A DNA stretch of 57,447 nucleotides from DASZGL01 sp035938875 (GTDB lineage Bacteria > Chloroflexota > Dormibacteria > Aeolococcales > Aeolococcaceae): positions 1 through 57,447 of the forward strand of contig DASZGL010000128.1 in the NCBI GenBank assembly GCA_035938875.1, read 5' to 3'. The notes under the pieces were generated by a model. The model saw only the letters and a list, made by a program, of their open reading frames with translations, did not search any database and was not told the origin of the DNA. Positions 1-8,725 of the stretch are shown piece after piece. Within the stretch, counting starts at the first letter, position 1; every line of letters begins with the position of its first letter. Made by a program: the position numbers and the translations under genes.

Positions 1-792
1 GCCCCAGCCCAGGTCGGTGCTGCGGTCGACGCCGTACATCAGGGCGCACACCGCGGGGACCGCGGTGAACAGGCCCAGGACGTCGAGACGCAGCTTGCGC
101 TCGTAGGGGGTCTCCCGCAACCAGCGCTGCGCGGCGATCACCGAGACCACGCCGATGGGCACGTTGATGAAGAAGATGAGCCGCCAGGTGAAGTCCTGCA
201 CGAACCAGCCACCGAGCACCGGGCCCATCGCCGGCGCCAGCAGCGTGGGCACACCGAAGATGCCCATCACCCTGCCCATCTGAGCGGGTCCCCAGGTGCG
301 CAGGATGATGGTCAGGCCGATGGGCATGAGCATGCCGCCGCCGATGCCCTGGAGGATGCGAAAGCCGATGAGCATGGGTAGGTTCTGCGCTGCGCCGCAG
401 GCCGCCGACGCCGCGGTGAAGAGCACCAGGGTGATCAGGTACACGCGCTTGGTGCCGTAGCGATCCGTCACCCAGCCGGTCATGGGGATCACCGCTCCCT
501 GCGCCAGGGTGTAAGCGGTGACCACCCAGGCGATATCGGAGTAGCTGCGCACCGCGAAGTCGGCCTGCAGGGTGGAGATGGCCACGTTGACCACGGTGGC
601 GTCGAGGATGGTCATGATGGACCCGCCGAGGACGACGGCGAGCGCCACCCAGCGGTAGTCGAAACGGCCAACCCTGACAGGAACAGCGGAGGCTGGTGCT
701 GTCGCCAGGGTCGTCTCGCTGGTGGGCGCGGCGACCGGTGGCGCTACGGCGACCGCCGTTTCCTCGGCGTCGGTGTCCAGAACGTGGGTCAC
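1..792 (-). CDS. MFS drug exporter, DHA2 (EmrB/QacA) family, 3' end cut by window
   Basis: Proton-driven multidrug exporter of the inner membrane. The 264 visible residues begin with a Pro/Ala/Thr-rich cytoplasmic tail of about 35 residues. A first membrane segment follows with LDATVVNVA, the 14-TM-subfamily signature with a membrane-buried Asp. The loop GWVTDRYGTKR is MFS motif A. Several more hydrophobic segments follow before the frame runs off the left edge, so the C-terminal half is missing. The GTG start overlaps the MarR stop codon in a GTGA tetranucleotide, so the two genes are translationally coupled and the exporter is probably controlled by that regulator. The substrate cannot be told from sequence. 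Confidence 0.9.
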   Translation of the reverse strand, partial: MTHVLDTDAEETAVAVAPPVAAPTSETTLATAPASAVPVRVGRFDYRWVALAVVLGGSIMTILDATVVNVAISTLQADFAVRSYSDIAWVVTAYTLAQGAVIPMTGWVTDRYGTKRVYLITLVLFTAASAACGAAQNLPMLIGFRILQGIGGGMLMPIGLTIILRTWGPAQMGRVMGIFGVPTLLAPAMGPVLGGWFVQDFTWRLIFFINVPIGVVSVIAAQRWLRETPYERKLRLDVLGLFTAVPAVCALMYGVDRSTDLGWG

Positions 793-1325
793 ACCTCACC
801 CTGCTCAGCGGCGGTGGCCATCTTGCGCACCAGGGCGACGAAGGTCTCGAGCTCGGAGTCGTCGAGCGCAGCGAGCAGCTCCAGGGCGGCGCAGCGCTTG
901 GCGGCGCGGAAGCGCTCGACGAAGCGTTGCGCCAGCCCGGTGGGGACGAGTCGCACCACCCTTCGGTCGCTGGGGTCGGAGACGCGCTCGGCGAGTCCCT
1001 GGCGGACGAGGCGGTCGGCGAGTGCGGTGCAGCTGCTGTCGCTGATCCGCTGGGTTCGGGCCAGCGCGTTCATGGTGATGCCGCCGGGCGCGTCCATGGC
1101 CAGCAGCGCTTCGAGCTGGTACGGGGTGGCGACGGCCAGCTCCTCGCGGAGGTCATCGGGAAAGCGAGCCTCGATCCGGCGCCGCATCCTGGGCATGAGG
1201 TCGAGGTAGGCATCGGCCAGGGCCTGGCGTTTCTTCGAGGTCGCAGCGTCACGCGAGCGCGCGCCGCGCGCCGTCGAGGTGGGTGCGTTGGCTGCCAGAG
1301 AAACTACTCCCGATGGGCTGTCCAC
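789..1325 (-). CDS. MarR-family transcriptional regulator
   Basis: Winged-helix dimeric repressor, 178 residues. After a charged N-terminal tail comes the dimer helix (about residues 35-60), then the helix-turn-helix around ITMNALARTQRISDSS. The wing follows, with the DPSDRR motif that is nearly invariant in MarR proteins, and then a C-terminal dimerisation helix. The GTG at 1325 is chosen because it is the first usable start giving a full-length family member. The next Met (1196) would cut into helix 1. The frame stays open further upstream, but only as the antisense of the nuclease gene. The stop overlaps the exporter start (GTGA), the classical MarR-drug efflux arrangement. Confidence 0.85.
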   Translation of the reverse strand: MDSPSGVVSLAANAPTSTARGARSRDAATSKKRQALADAYLDLMPRMRRRIEARFPDDLREELAVATPYQLEALLAMDAPGGITMNALARTQRISDSSCTALADRLVRQGLAERVSDPSDRRVVRLVPTGLAQRFVERFRAAKRCAALELLAALDDSELETFVALVRKMATAAEQGEV

Positions 1326-1340
1326 CCTTTGGAATGTCGC

Positions 1341-1346
1341 ATTGTA
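1341..1346 (-). promoter_or_regulatory. Candidate -10 box for marR-MFS
   Basis: TACAAT on the minus strand, 15 bases before the GTG start of marR. No convincing -35 hexamer is visible upstream. It lies in the short divergent spacer between marR and the nuclease gene. Confidence 0.35.
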
Positions 1347-1469
1347 GAACCTTTTGATGCACGGAGCACGACCGGCGCCGAGCCACAGGCTGTTGCCCTC
1401 GTCACGGTGGCGTGGTAGCGTCAGGCAAACTGATGTTCGCCGGCGGAGCCGGCGGTCTGAAGGAAGCCA

Positions 1470-2621
1470 TTGCCCTACCGCGTCCTCCACCTCGCCGACC
1501 TTCACCTCGATCGGGCCTTCGCCGGCGTCGGCTGCTACGGCGAGCTCGCCCGCCGCCGCCGCGAGGCGCTGCGCGACGCTCTGCGACGCGCCGGCGACGA
1601 GGCGCGCAACCGCAGCTGCGACCTGGTGACCATCGCAGGTGACCTCTACGAGAACGAGCGCGCAGACCTCGAGACCGGCCGCTTCCTCGCCGGTACGTTC
1701 GCCTCCTGGCGTCCGCTGCGCGTGGCCCTGGCGCCAGGCAACCACGACCCCCTGCAGCCCGGTTCGCTGTATGCCCGAACCGAGTGGCCGGACAACGTGC
1801 ACATCTTCGAGGAGACGACACTGCGCCCACTGGCGCTGGCCGACGGCCTCACCCTGTGGGGACTGGCGCATCGCGACCCGCACTGGTCGGGAGATCCGCT
1901 GGTCTGTTCCCGCGTCGGCGAGGATGGCGGCGTTCACCTCGCCCTCTTCCACGGCGCCGAGCTGGGCAGCCGTCCCGACGGCAAGTCACTGCACGGCCCA
2001 TTCCGCGCCGAGCGCATCATCGAGCGCGGGTTCACCATGGCGCTGTGCGGTCATTACCACCGCCGCCGTGTCGATGCCGAGATCGGCCTCCTCTACCCCG
2101 GGAGTCCCGAGCCGCTGACCTTCGACGAGGACGGCGAGCGCGGCCCCGTTGTGGTCGACATTGGCGACAACGGGTCGATCCACTGTCAAGCGCTGAGCCT
2201 CAACACCTGGCATGCGCGCAACCTCGACTGCAACCTCGCCGGAGTGACCTCCTTCGCCGGTGTCGTCGATCGCGTCCGCGACGAGGCGAGCGTCGCCGCC
2301 GCCAGCGGCAATCCCGAATGCCTGATGTTGCGCATCACCCTGCGCGGCGAGATCCCCGCCGAGGTCGCCATCGACAACCCGGCGCTGGAGAACGCCGTGC
2401 TCGAGGCCTCGCGTGTCGCCGTCGTCAGGGTGCGTGATCTGACTGACGCGGCCATCGACGCCGCCGCGCTGGCCGCCGATCCGACCACGCGCGGCGCCTT
2501 CACCCGCGACGTGCTCGCCGCCATCGCCGAGGCCGGGGACGACGAGGAGCGGGCCCTGCTCAACGACGCGATGCGCTACGGGCTGCAGGCGCTCGGCGGT
2601 GTCGAGGTTGGCCTGAGGTGA
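1470..2621 (+). CDS. Metallophosphoesterase, YhaO/SbcD-like DNA nuclease subunit
   Basis: Calcineurin-like phosphoesterase of the Mre11/SbcD group, 383 residues, presumably the nuclease half of a DNA-end processing complex. All metal-binding motifs are visible: ADLHLD (9-14), AGDLYE (56-61), GNHD (90-93), FHG (160-162) and GHYH (194-197). The start is TTG at 1470, which fits the family N-terminus (MPYRVLHLADLHLD) and has AGGA five bases upstream. The stop overlaps the next gene by four bases (GTGA), the usual two-gene arrangement of nuclease plus ATPase. Length and partner type resemble Bacillus YhaO more than E. coli SbcD. The substrate is inferred. Confidence 0.88.
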   Translation: MPYRVLHLADLHLDRAFAGVGCYGELARRRREALRDALRRAGDEARNRSCDLVTIAGDLYENERADLETGRFLAGTFASWRPLRVALAPGNHDPLQPGSLYARTEWPDNVHIFEETTLRPLALADGLTLWGLAHRDPHWSGDPLVCSRVGEDGGVHLALFHGAELGSRPDGKSLHGPFRAERIIERGFTMALCGHYHRRRVDAEIGLLYPGSPEPLTFDEDGERGPVVVDIGDNGSIHCQALSLNTWHARNLDCNLAGVTSFAGVVDRVRDEASVAAASGNPECLMLRITLRGEIPAEVAIDNPALENAVLEASRVAVVRVRDLTDAAIDAAALAADPTTRGAFTRDVLAAIAEAGDDEERALLNDAMRYGLQALGGVEVGLR

Positions 2622-5485
2622 GGCTGGAACGCCTGGAGATCACCGGGTTCGGTCACCTCGGTGCCGTTCGCTTCGAGCTCGCCCCCCGGATGACGGTGCT
2701 GCTCGGCGCCAACGAGGCGGGCAAGTCGACCGTCCACCGCGCCATCCGCGCCGCGCTCTACGGCATCGACGCCGGCGGCCAGGGACGCGCGGTTGCCGGC
2801 AGCGAATGGAACCGATGGCTGCCCTGGGAGGGCGGCGCCTACGGGGTGACGTTGAGCTACGTCCTCGCCGACGGCCGGTGCTACCGGATTGCCCGCCGCC
2901 TCGAGCAACGCGACCAGGTGGCCCAGGTGCACGAGGTGGGCGGCCGCGATGTCACCGACGCCATGCGGGTGGGCCGCGCCGTGGTCCCCGGACAGGTCCA
3001 CCTGGGCATCGACGAGGCGGTCTTCTGCGCGACCGCCTGTGTCGGCGAGGAGAGCCTGCGCGGCGACGCTCCCGACAGCGCCAGCGAGCGCCCCGTGCGC
3101 CTCCAGGATGCCATCGAGCGGCTCGCCGATTCGGCAAGCCGGGTCACCGCCGCCGAGGCGCTGGGCCGGCTGCGTCAGGCGATGGACCGGGTTGGGACCG
3201 AGAACCGCTCGCGCAGCGCGCTCGGCGCGGCCACGGCGCGGCTGCGCCAGCTCGGTGCCGGTCTCGCCGAGGCCCGTCAGCGAGCCGAGATCATCGGTCG
3301 CGAGCAGGAGCGGCTCGCCGGGCTCGAGGAGAGCGCCGCGGCCGCCGAGCGCAAGCGCGTCGACGCCGAGTGCGCCTGGCTCGCCGGCCGGCTGGCGGCG
3401 ACCCAGGCGCAGCGTCGCGAGCTGGCAACCGCCCTCGAGGAGAGTCAGCGCCTGCGCGAGCGGATCGGCGGATGGCAGCGGTTCGCAGGTTTCCCCATGG
3501 ACCGGGAGGAGCGGGTCACCGCGCTGGGCGGCGAGCTGCGCCAGGCGCTCGAGGCCGAGGCGGCGGCGGCCTCCCGCTGGGAGGAGACACGCGACCGGTT
3601 GTTCGAGATCGAGCGCCGGCGCGATGAGCTGGCGTCCGCCATCACCGCGCTGGGCCGCGTCCCCCGCATCGGCCCCGCCGACCTCGAGGAATGGCACCGC
3701 CTGGGTGAGGAACTCGCCGACGAGGTTTCGGTGGAGCGTCGGGTCCAGGCGGTTCGCGCCGCCGAGGCCCGCGCCGATGCCCTCCACCGTGAGATCGCCG
3801 CGACCGGCCTGGGCAGCGTTCCCCTCGGCGCCGCCGACGAGGTCGCCGAGCTGATCGCCCTCGCTGCCACCGGTGTCGAGCGCCGGCGGGTCCGGCCGCT
3901 CGCGGCGACCCTCGCCGCGCTCGGTGGCGTGCTCGGCGCCATGTCCTGGATCACCGGCCTGCACGCTGTCGCGGCGGTCGTAGCCGCGGCCGCTCTGCTT
4001 GGCGCCGGCGGCCTGCTGCTCGCCGAGCGCTGGGGTGGTGGCCCGGTCGCCGCGGCGCGTCGCCACCTGGGTCATCGTTGCCCCGGTCTCGACCTCAGCG
4101 AGGCCGGGCTGGCTCGCGCCGCGCATCGTCTTCCCGACCTGCGCAACCTCCACCGCGACCTGCAGCGCCAGGATCTCCTCGCCGAGGCGGGTCGCGCCGA
4201 GCTCGAGGAGGCGACCGAGCGCCTGGCCGGCCTCGCCGGCCGCTGCGGGCGGCTGGCTGCGCGACTCCGTCTCGAGGTTCAGCTCCCAGGAGCGTCTGGC
4301 GCCCAGCTCCGCGGGGCCGACGGCCTGCTCCTCCAGGCCAGGGCAGCTCTGGCTGCGGTCGGTGACGCCTCGACCGCAGGCCGGCGTCGAGCCGAGCTGG
4401 AGGACGAGGACCGGCGGCTCGCCGCCGAGGAGGCGATGGGCCGCCGCATCGAGGCCGACGCCGAACGCTGCGCCACGGCCATGTCGGACATCGCCGCCGA
4501 GCTGGCCCGACACCTCGCCGACGGCGGCCTGCCGCCCGAGCCGGACCCCGCGCGGGCGGTGGCGGTGTTCCGCCAGGCGTGCTCCACGCGACGCCAGCTC
4601 GAAGCGGCCGCGGCGCGTCTGCTCGAGCTGCAGCGTCGCATCAAGACCATCGGCACCGACGACGACACCGCGCTCGTCCACCAGGCTGCGTCCCTGGAGG
4701 CCGAGCTGCGCCGTCGCGACGTCGACCCGGCTGACGTCGCCGGCTCACCACCGCTGGACGCGGTGGCCCTGGGGATGTTGGAGAGCACGGCAGAGCACGC
4801 GCGGCGCTCTGCCCTCGCCGCGTCGAGCGAGGCCAGCGGACTCCGGGAACGTCTCGGCGGCATGCTCGACCATCTCCCGGCGATCGCCGACCTCGAGGAC
4901 GAGCACGCGGCCTGCGCCCTGGTCCGCGACCGCGCTCTGCACCAGCTCGAGGCGCTGCGCCGCGCCAGCGCCCTCATCGAGGAGTCGGCGCGTCGCGTGC
5001 ACCGCAACGTCGCCCCGCGACTCGCCGAGTCGGTGAGTCGGCGGCTGGCGCTGCTCACCGATGGCAGGTACGGCGAGATCAACGTCGACGCCGAGCGTTT
5101 TGCGGTCAGCCTGCGCCCTCCCGGGCGACCCGACCTCGTCCCCCTCGAGCTGCTCTCGCACGGCACCCGCGACCAGGTGGCGCTGCTCCTCCGTCTCGCC
5201 CTCACCGAGGTGCTCGGGGAGGCGGGCGAGCCCGTTCCACTGCTGCTCGACAATCCGCTGCTCAGTGCCGACCCCGTACGCCGGCGCGCAGCCGTCGACT
5301 TTTTGCTGCGGCTGTCAGAAACAACCCAGGTGGTGATCACCACCGCCGAGCCGGCGATTGCCGACCAGGTGTTCCGCGACGGCGGCGAGGACTGCAGGGT
5401 GATCCCGCTGGAGCGCGAGGCGGGACACGCTGACATGCCGGCGGCCGCGGTCGGCGCCACCGCTCGGGCCGCGCGCCGCCGCTAG
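2618..5485 (+). CDS. YhaN-like AAA ATPase, SbcC/Rad50-related, with central membrane segments
   Basis: SMC/Rad50-type ATPase of 955 residues. The Walker A GANEAGKST lies at about 30-38. Long Glu/Arg-rich coiled-coil stretches follow, then an ABC-signature-like LLSHGTRDQV near 845 and Walker B VPLLLDNPLL near 873. Unlike SbcC, it has no zinc-hook CxxC in the coiled coil. Instead, about residues 427-470 hold two hydrophobic segments, as in Bacillus YhaN, so the complex may sit at the membrane. It starts with GTG inside the nuclease stop codon (GTGA). Together the two genes probably form a DNA repair or DNA-end processing complex; this role comes from the family, not from direct evidence here. 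Confidence 0.87.
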   Translation: MRLERLEITGFGHLGAVRFELAPRMTVLLGANEAGKSTVHRAIRAALYGIDAGGQGRAVAGSEWNRWLPWEGGAYGVTLSYVLADGRCYRIARRLEQRDQVAQVHEVGGRDVTDAMRVGRAVVPGQVHLGIDEAVFCATACVGEESLRGDAPDSASERPVRLQDAIERLADSASRVTAAEALGRLRQAMDRVGTENRSRSALGAATARLRQLGAGLAEARQRAEIIGREQERLAGLEESAAAAERKRVDAECAWLAGRLAATQAQRRELATALEESQRLRERIGGWQRFAGFPMDREERVTALGGELRQALEAEAAAASRWEETRDRLFEIERRRDELASAITALGRVPRIGPADLEEWHRLGEELADEVSVERRVQAVRAAEARADALHREIAATGLGSVPLGAADEVAELIALAATGVERRRVRPLAATLAALGGVLGAMSWITGLHAVAAVVAAAALLGAGGLLLAERWGGGPVAAARRHLGHRCPGLDLSEAGLARAAHRLPDLRNLHRDLQRQDLLAEAGRAELEEATERLAGLAGRCGRLAARLRLEVQLPGASGAQLRGADGLLLQARAALAAVGDASTAGRRRAELEDEDRRLAAEEAMGRRIEADAERCATAMSDIAAELARHLADGGLPPEPDPARAVAVFRQACSTRRQLEAAAARLLELQRRIKTIGTDDDTALVHQAASLEAELRRRDVDPADVAGSPPLDAVALGMLESTAEHARRSALAASSEASGLRERLGGMLDHLPAIADLEDEHAACALVRDRALHQLEALRRASALIEESARRVHRNVAPRLAESVSRRLALLTDGRYGEINVDAERFAVSLRPPGRPDLVPLELLSHGTRDQVALLLRLALTEVLGEAGEPVPLLLDNPLLSADPVRRRAAVDFLLRLSETTQVVITTAEPAIADQVFRDGGEDCRVIPLEREAGHADMPAAAVGATARAARRR

Positions 5486-5495
5486 CTGCAGTTCC

Positions 5496-6680
5496 TCAGG
5501 CGGCTTCCAGCCCCTTGCCCTGCAGCCAGGCGGCGAGCTGCGCCAGCGCCGCGAGGTCGCTGATGTCACGCTCGGCAAGTGGCAAGCGGGTCACCGGCAC
5601 CTGGCCAAGCCGCGACAGTCGCGAGACCTGTTTCTCATTGCGCTCGGCGAGGCGATGCAGGGTGAGAAACGCGCCGCCGAGGTGCCGGGGGACGTCGGGG
5701 GTGATGCGCTCACCGAGCTGCTCGCCCATCCAACGGGCGACACCGCGGTCCTCCATCAGCGTTGTCGCCGCGGTCACTCCGGCCGGGTCGAGCAGCGCAG
5801 CGGGCAGCACGCGGTTGACCACCACCGCGCGCAGCGGCATCGAGTATTCGCGGAGCTTGGTGCAGAAGAACTCCGCTTCACCGAAGGGCTGCGGCTCCAG
5901 GGTCGTCACCACCACGAAGCCGGTGTCGGCCGACCGAAGCAGCCGGTACACGCTGCGGGCTCGTTCCTGGACACCGGAGTACAGTCCCTGGACCTCACGG
6001 ACGAACTCGGCGAGCTCCTCGAGAACGTCGGAGCCGAGGAGACGATCGGCGATGCGCAGAAAGGGCGCGGCGGCGAAGTTGACCGCGCGCCAGCCGATCA
6101 GCGACGGTCGCGCCAGCCACATCAGCAGGCGGCCACCGACGAAGTCGCTGATGCGGTTGGGCGCCTCGAGGAAATCCAGCGCGTTGCGAGTCGGTGGCGT
6201 GTCGATGATGACACAGTCATATTCGCGGCCGGAGTGGAGCTCGTAGAGCTCCTCCATGGCCATGTAGTCCTGGGAGCCGATGAAGGTGTTGCTGATCCCC
6301 TTGTAGAAGGGATTGGCAAGGATGCGCCGTGCCGATTCCCGAGTCGGCGCGTAACGCTCGATCATCCGATCCCACGTCGACTTCATGTCGAGCATGGCAG
6401 CAACCAGCTCACCGCGGGGTCGCAGGCCCAGTCGCCGGAGCCGGGCCGGGTCGATGGTCACGGGATCGGTGCCGATGCTGCGCAGCCCCAGCGCCGTGGC
6501 CAGACGCCGGGCGGGATCGACGGTGAGGACGATGACCCGCTTCTGCTGGGTGGCGGCGACGGCCATGCCCAGGGCGGCGCTGATCGTCGTCTTGCCCACT
6601 CCGCCGCTGCCGCAGACGACGATGATCTCCCGATCGGCGAGGTGCTCGACGAGGTCGACGGACATGGCGGGCGTGCTCAT
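5496..6680 (-). CDS. ArsA/GET3-like anion-transporting ATPase, second of a tandem pair
   Basis: Cytoplasmic P-loop ATPase of the SIMIBI class, 394 residues. It has the deviant Walker A GSGGVGKTT (24-32, intradimer Lys), LTVDPARRL as switch I, and VIIDTPPTRNALDF as switch II. A C-terminal insertion near 210-300 is typical of ArsA/GET3 proteins. No arsenite-binding Cys triad is apparent. It overlaps the upstream ATPase gene by four bases (ATGA), so the two are co-translated and probably form a heterodimer. The arrangement resembles the actinobacterial pair Rv3679-Rv3680. Its cargo or partner is unknown. Confidence 0.85.
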   Translation of the reverse strand: MSTPAMSVDLVEHLADREIIVVCGSGGVGKTTISAALGMAVAATQQKRVIVLTVDPARRLATALGLRSIGTDPVTIDPARLRRLGLRPRGELVAAMLDMKSTWDRMIERYAPTRESARRILANPFYKGISNTFIGSQDYMAMEELYELHSGREYDCVIIDTPPTRNALDFLEAPNRISDFVGGRLLMWLARPSLIGWRAVNFAAAPFLRIADRLLGSDVLEELAEFVREVQGLYSGVQERARSVYRLLRSADTGFVVVTTLEPQPFGEAEFFCTKLREYSMPLRAVVVNRVLPAALLDPAGVTAATTLMEDRGVARWMGEQLGERITPDVPRHLGGAFLTLHRLAERNEKQVSRLSRLGQVPVTRLPLAERDISDLAALAQLAAWLQGKGLEAA

Positions 6681-7633
6681 CGGGATGCCTCGCCGATGCG
6701 CGCCGCCACCGCCCGGGTGGCCGACAACCCCGGCCGCGCTCCGGCCTCGAGGGTGATCTCGACGACCGGCGCATTCATCGCGCTGCGCAGGCGCCTGGCG
6801 TACTGCTGACTGCGGTCGTACAGCTGCTGCGCCAGCCGGACGCCCTGTACAACCGAGGCAACGTCGCCGCCGAGGCGTTCGGCCGACACCCCGGCAAGCT
6901 TGCTGTCAGCAAGCCGATTGAGCATCGCCACGTATCGCGGAGTGATGCTCACCGGGAAGGTGCAGTTGAGAAAACAGGCGCCGATGGTGACGTTCGCCTC
7001 GCCGCGTACTCTCTCGGCGAGCTCCAGCGCTTCGACGACGGGCATTTCCTCGGGCAGAGCGCAGATGGTCATCAGCGTGCGCCGCTGGTCGGTGAGCAGC
7101 GCGTCGATCCATTCGGTCTGGCTGCGGATGATTCCGCCCCGGGTCAGCTCGCGCATCGCACGCGGCGCGCCCAGCTGCGGGACGACATGACCGGTCGCGG
7201 TGCTGTCGACGATGATCAGGTCCCACATCGGTCCGTCGCTGCCGCTGCGCTTGGCCTCGTACGCGATCTTGCCGACGATGAGCATGTCCTTGGCCCCAGG
7301 CACGCCGGTGGCGACGAAGTCGAAGACGCGGGCCAGCGGCGTCAGCCGGGTGATCCGCGGGACCTTGAAGTAGAGGCGCAGGTATTCCTGCAGCGACTCC
7401 TCAGGATGCAGAGCGAGCACGCTGATGTTGGGCTGCACCACGCGCGGCGTGAAGCCCACCGGAGGCGACCCAAGTGACCGTGACAGGTCGCCCTTGGCGT
7501 CGACCTCGATGCAGAGGACGCGCCTGCCCGCACGGGCGGCGAGCAGCGCCAGCGCTGCGCTGATGGTGGTCTTTCCCGATCCGCCTTTGCCGGCGACGAA
7601 CACCACGCGGCGCGAGAGCAGCTCTCCCAGCAC
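6677..7633 (-). CDS. ArsA/GET3-like anion-transporting ATPase, first of a tandem pair
   Basis: Single-domain ATPase of 318 residues with the deviant Walker A GKGGSGKTT (15-23), the switch-I-like CIEVDAKGDLSRSL and the switch II LIIVDSTATGH. It is shorter than its neighbour and differs in the switch motifs, so this is not a recent tandem duplication. The start is GTG at 7633. The aldo/keto reductase gene ends 44 bases upstream on the same strand, so all three may share a transcript. ArsA-type pairs without arsenic genes occur throughout Actinobacteria; here too no arsenic genes are near. A specific role cannot be assigned. Confidence 0.85.
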   Translation of the reverse strand: MLGELLSRRVVFVAGKGGSGKTTISAALALLAARAGRRVLCIEVDAKGDLSRSLGSPPVGFTPRVVQPNISVLALHPEESLQEYLRLYFKVPRITRLTPLARVFDFVATGVPGAKDMLIVGKIAYEAKRSGSDGPMWDLIIVDSTATGHVVPQLGAPRAMRELTRGGIIRSQTEWIDALLTDQRRTLMTICALPEEMPVVEALELAERVRGEANVTIGACFLNCTFPVSITPRYVAMLNRLADSKLAGVSAERLGGDVASVVQGVRLAQQLYDRSQQYARRLRSAMNAPVVEITLEAGARPGLSATRAVAARIGEASR

Positions 7634-7677
7634 TCCCGTGGCGCGGTGTGAACGGCCCGCGGTCCGTTTCGCTGCGC

Positions 7678-8676
7678 TCAGTGGCGCGCGTACTCGCGTC
7701 GCTCGACGCCGAAATTGTCTGCGTAGAGCTGGGCAACACGGCTCAGCTCGTCATCGCTGAGCGGCCGCAGGTCGGCGGCCGCGCTGAACTCGTCGACCTG
7801 CGCCGTTTCGGTCATGGTCGGTATCACGCTGGCGATACGCGGCTGGGCGATGACGAACTGCAACGCCATCTGGGCGATGGTGCGGACGCCGTCGCCGTGG
7901 AGGAATCGCAGCGCGTCCGCCTTGTCGAGAAGGTCCTCGAGCATCTGTCGGTTGCGGAAGTTGCGGTGGTCACCCGGGGGGAACGCGGTGTCCTTGGTGA
8001 TCCGGCCCTCGAGCGCTCCCGAGGCATGGGGCACCCGAGCCAGCACGCTGGCGCCGGGTCCTTCGGCCTCGGCGAGGAAGCGCCGGCCGGGGTCCTGCTC
8101 GAGGATGTTGTAGACCGTCTGCACACAGTCGACGGCGCGTCGGCGCAGCGCTGCAACTCCTTCGTCTTCCCAACCGATCGCGGGGCCGAGGGCAACACCG
8201 TAGGCGCGCACCTTGCCCTCGTCATGCAGCGAATCCAGGGTGGCGAAGCAGTCGTCGTTGTCGATGGCGTCGATGCGTGGGTTGTGCAGCTCGTAGATGT
8301 CGACGGCATCTGTGCTCAGCCGGCGCAGGCTGGCCTCGAGGCTGCGCCTGATGAAGTCACCATCCCATCGCTGGGGACGCTCACCGTGCGCGTGCTGCCG
8401 TGGAGCGTCGATGTCGTAGCCGACCTTGGTGCCGAGAACGTAGCGGTCCCGGGGGACGCCGCTGAGCGCACGCGCCAGCAGGGTCTCGCTGACTCCCTGC
8501 TCTCCGTAGGAGTTGGCTGTGTCGAAGAAGGTGATGCCCCGCTCCAGGGTGTGACGCACCAGGCGGGTTCCCTCCGCCTCGCTGAGCTCTCCGTACCAGT
8601 TGGTGCCGAGGACCCAGCCGCCGAAGCCGACGACCGAGACGACCGCCTCGCTGCTGCCGACGCGCCGGTATTGCAT
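7678..8676 (-). CDS. Aldo/keto reductase
   Basis: NADPH-dependent oxidoreductase with a TIM-barrel fold, 332 residues. The catalytic tetrad is visible: Asp52 and Tyr57 in FFDTANSYGE, Lys84 in GTKVG and His131 in YELHNP. The protein begins in the usual way with MQYRRVGSS. It lies upstream of the ATPase pair on the same strand. A CATAAT hexamer seven bases before the ATG, with no Shine-Dalgarno sequence, suggests a leaderless mRNA. The substrate is unknown; relatives reduce assorted aldehydes, ketones or sugars. Confidence 0.88.
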   Translation of the reverse strand: MQYRRVGSSEAVVSVVGFGGWVLGTNWYGELSEAEGTRLVRHTLERGITFFDTANSYGEQGVSETLLARALSGVPRDRYVLGTKVGYDIDAPRQHAHGERPQRWDGDFIRRSLEASLRRLSTDAVDIYELHNPRIDAIDNDDCFATLDSLHDEGKVRAYGVALGPAIGWEDEGVAALRRRAVDCVQTVYNILEQDPGRRFLAEAEGPGASVLARVPHASGALEGRITKDTAFPPGDHRNFRNRQMLEDLLDKADALRFLHGDGVRTIAQMALQFVIAQPRIASVIPTMTETAQVDEFSAAADLRPLSDDELSRVAQLYADNFGVERREYARH

Positions 8677-8683
8677 GGCGACG

Positions 8684-8689
8684 ATTATG
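8684..8689 (-). promoter_or_regulatory. Candidate -10 box, leaderless aldo/keto reductase gene
   Basis: CATAAT on the minus strand, seven bases before the ATG. Transcription would begin at or next to the start codon. No -35 is evident. Confidence 0.4.
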
Positions 8690-8725
8690 CGCCGTCGGTC
8701 GCAGACAGCCCGAAGCGCGCCATGG

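Noticed and set aside
789..1952. 387-codon reading of the MarR gene
   Set aside because: The extra 209 N-terminal codons are the antisense of the nuclease gene; the MarR fold needs only the part after GTG 1325.
2576..4681. 701-codon open frame on the minus strand
   Set aside because: It is fully antisense to the YhaN-like ATPase gene, has no recognisable domain, and is the usual result of high GC at third positions.
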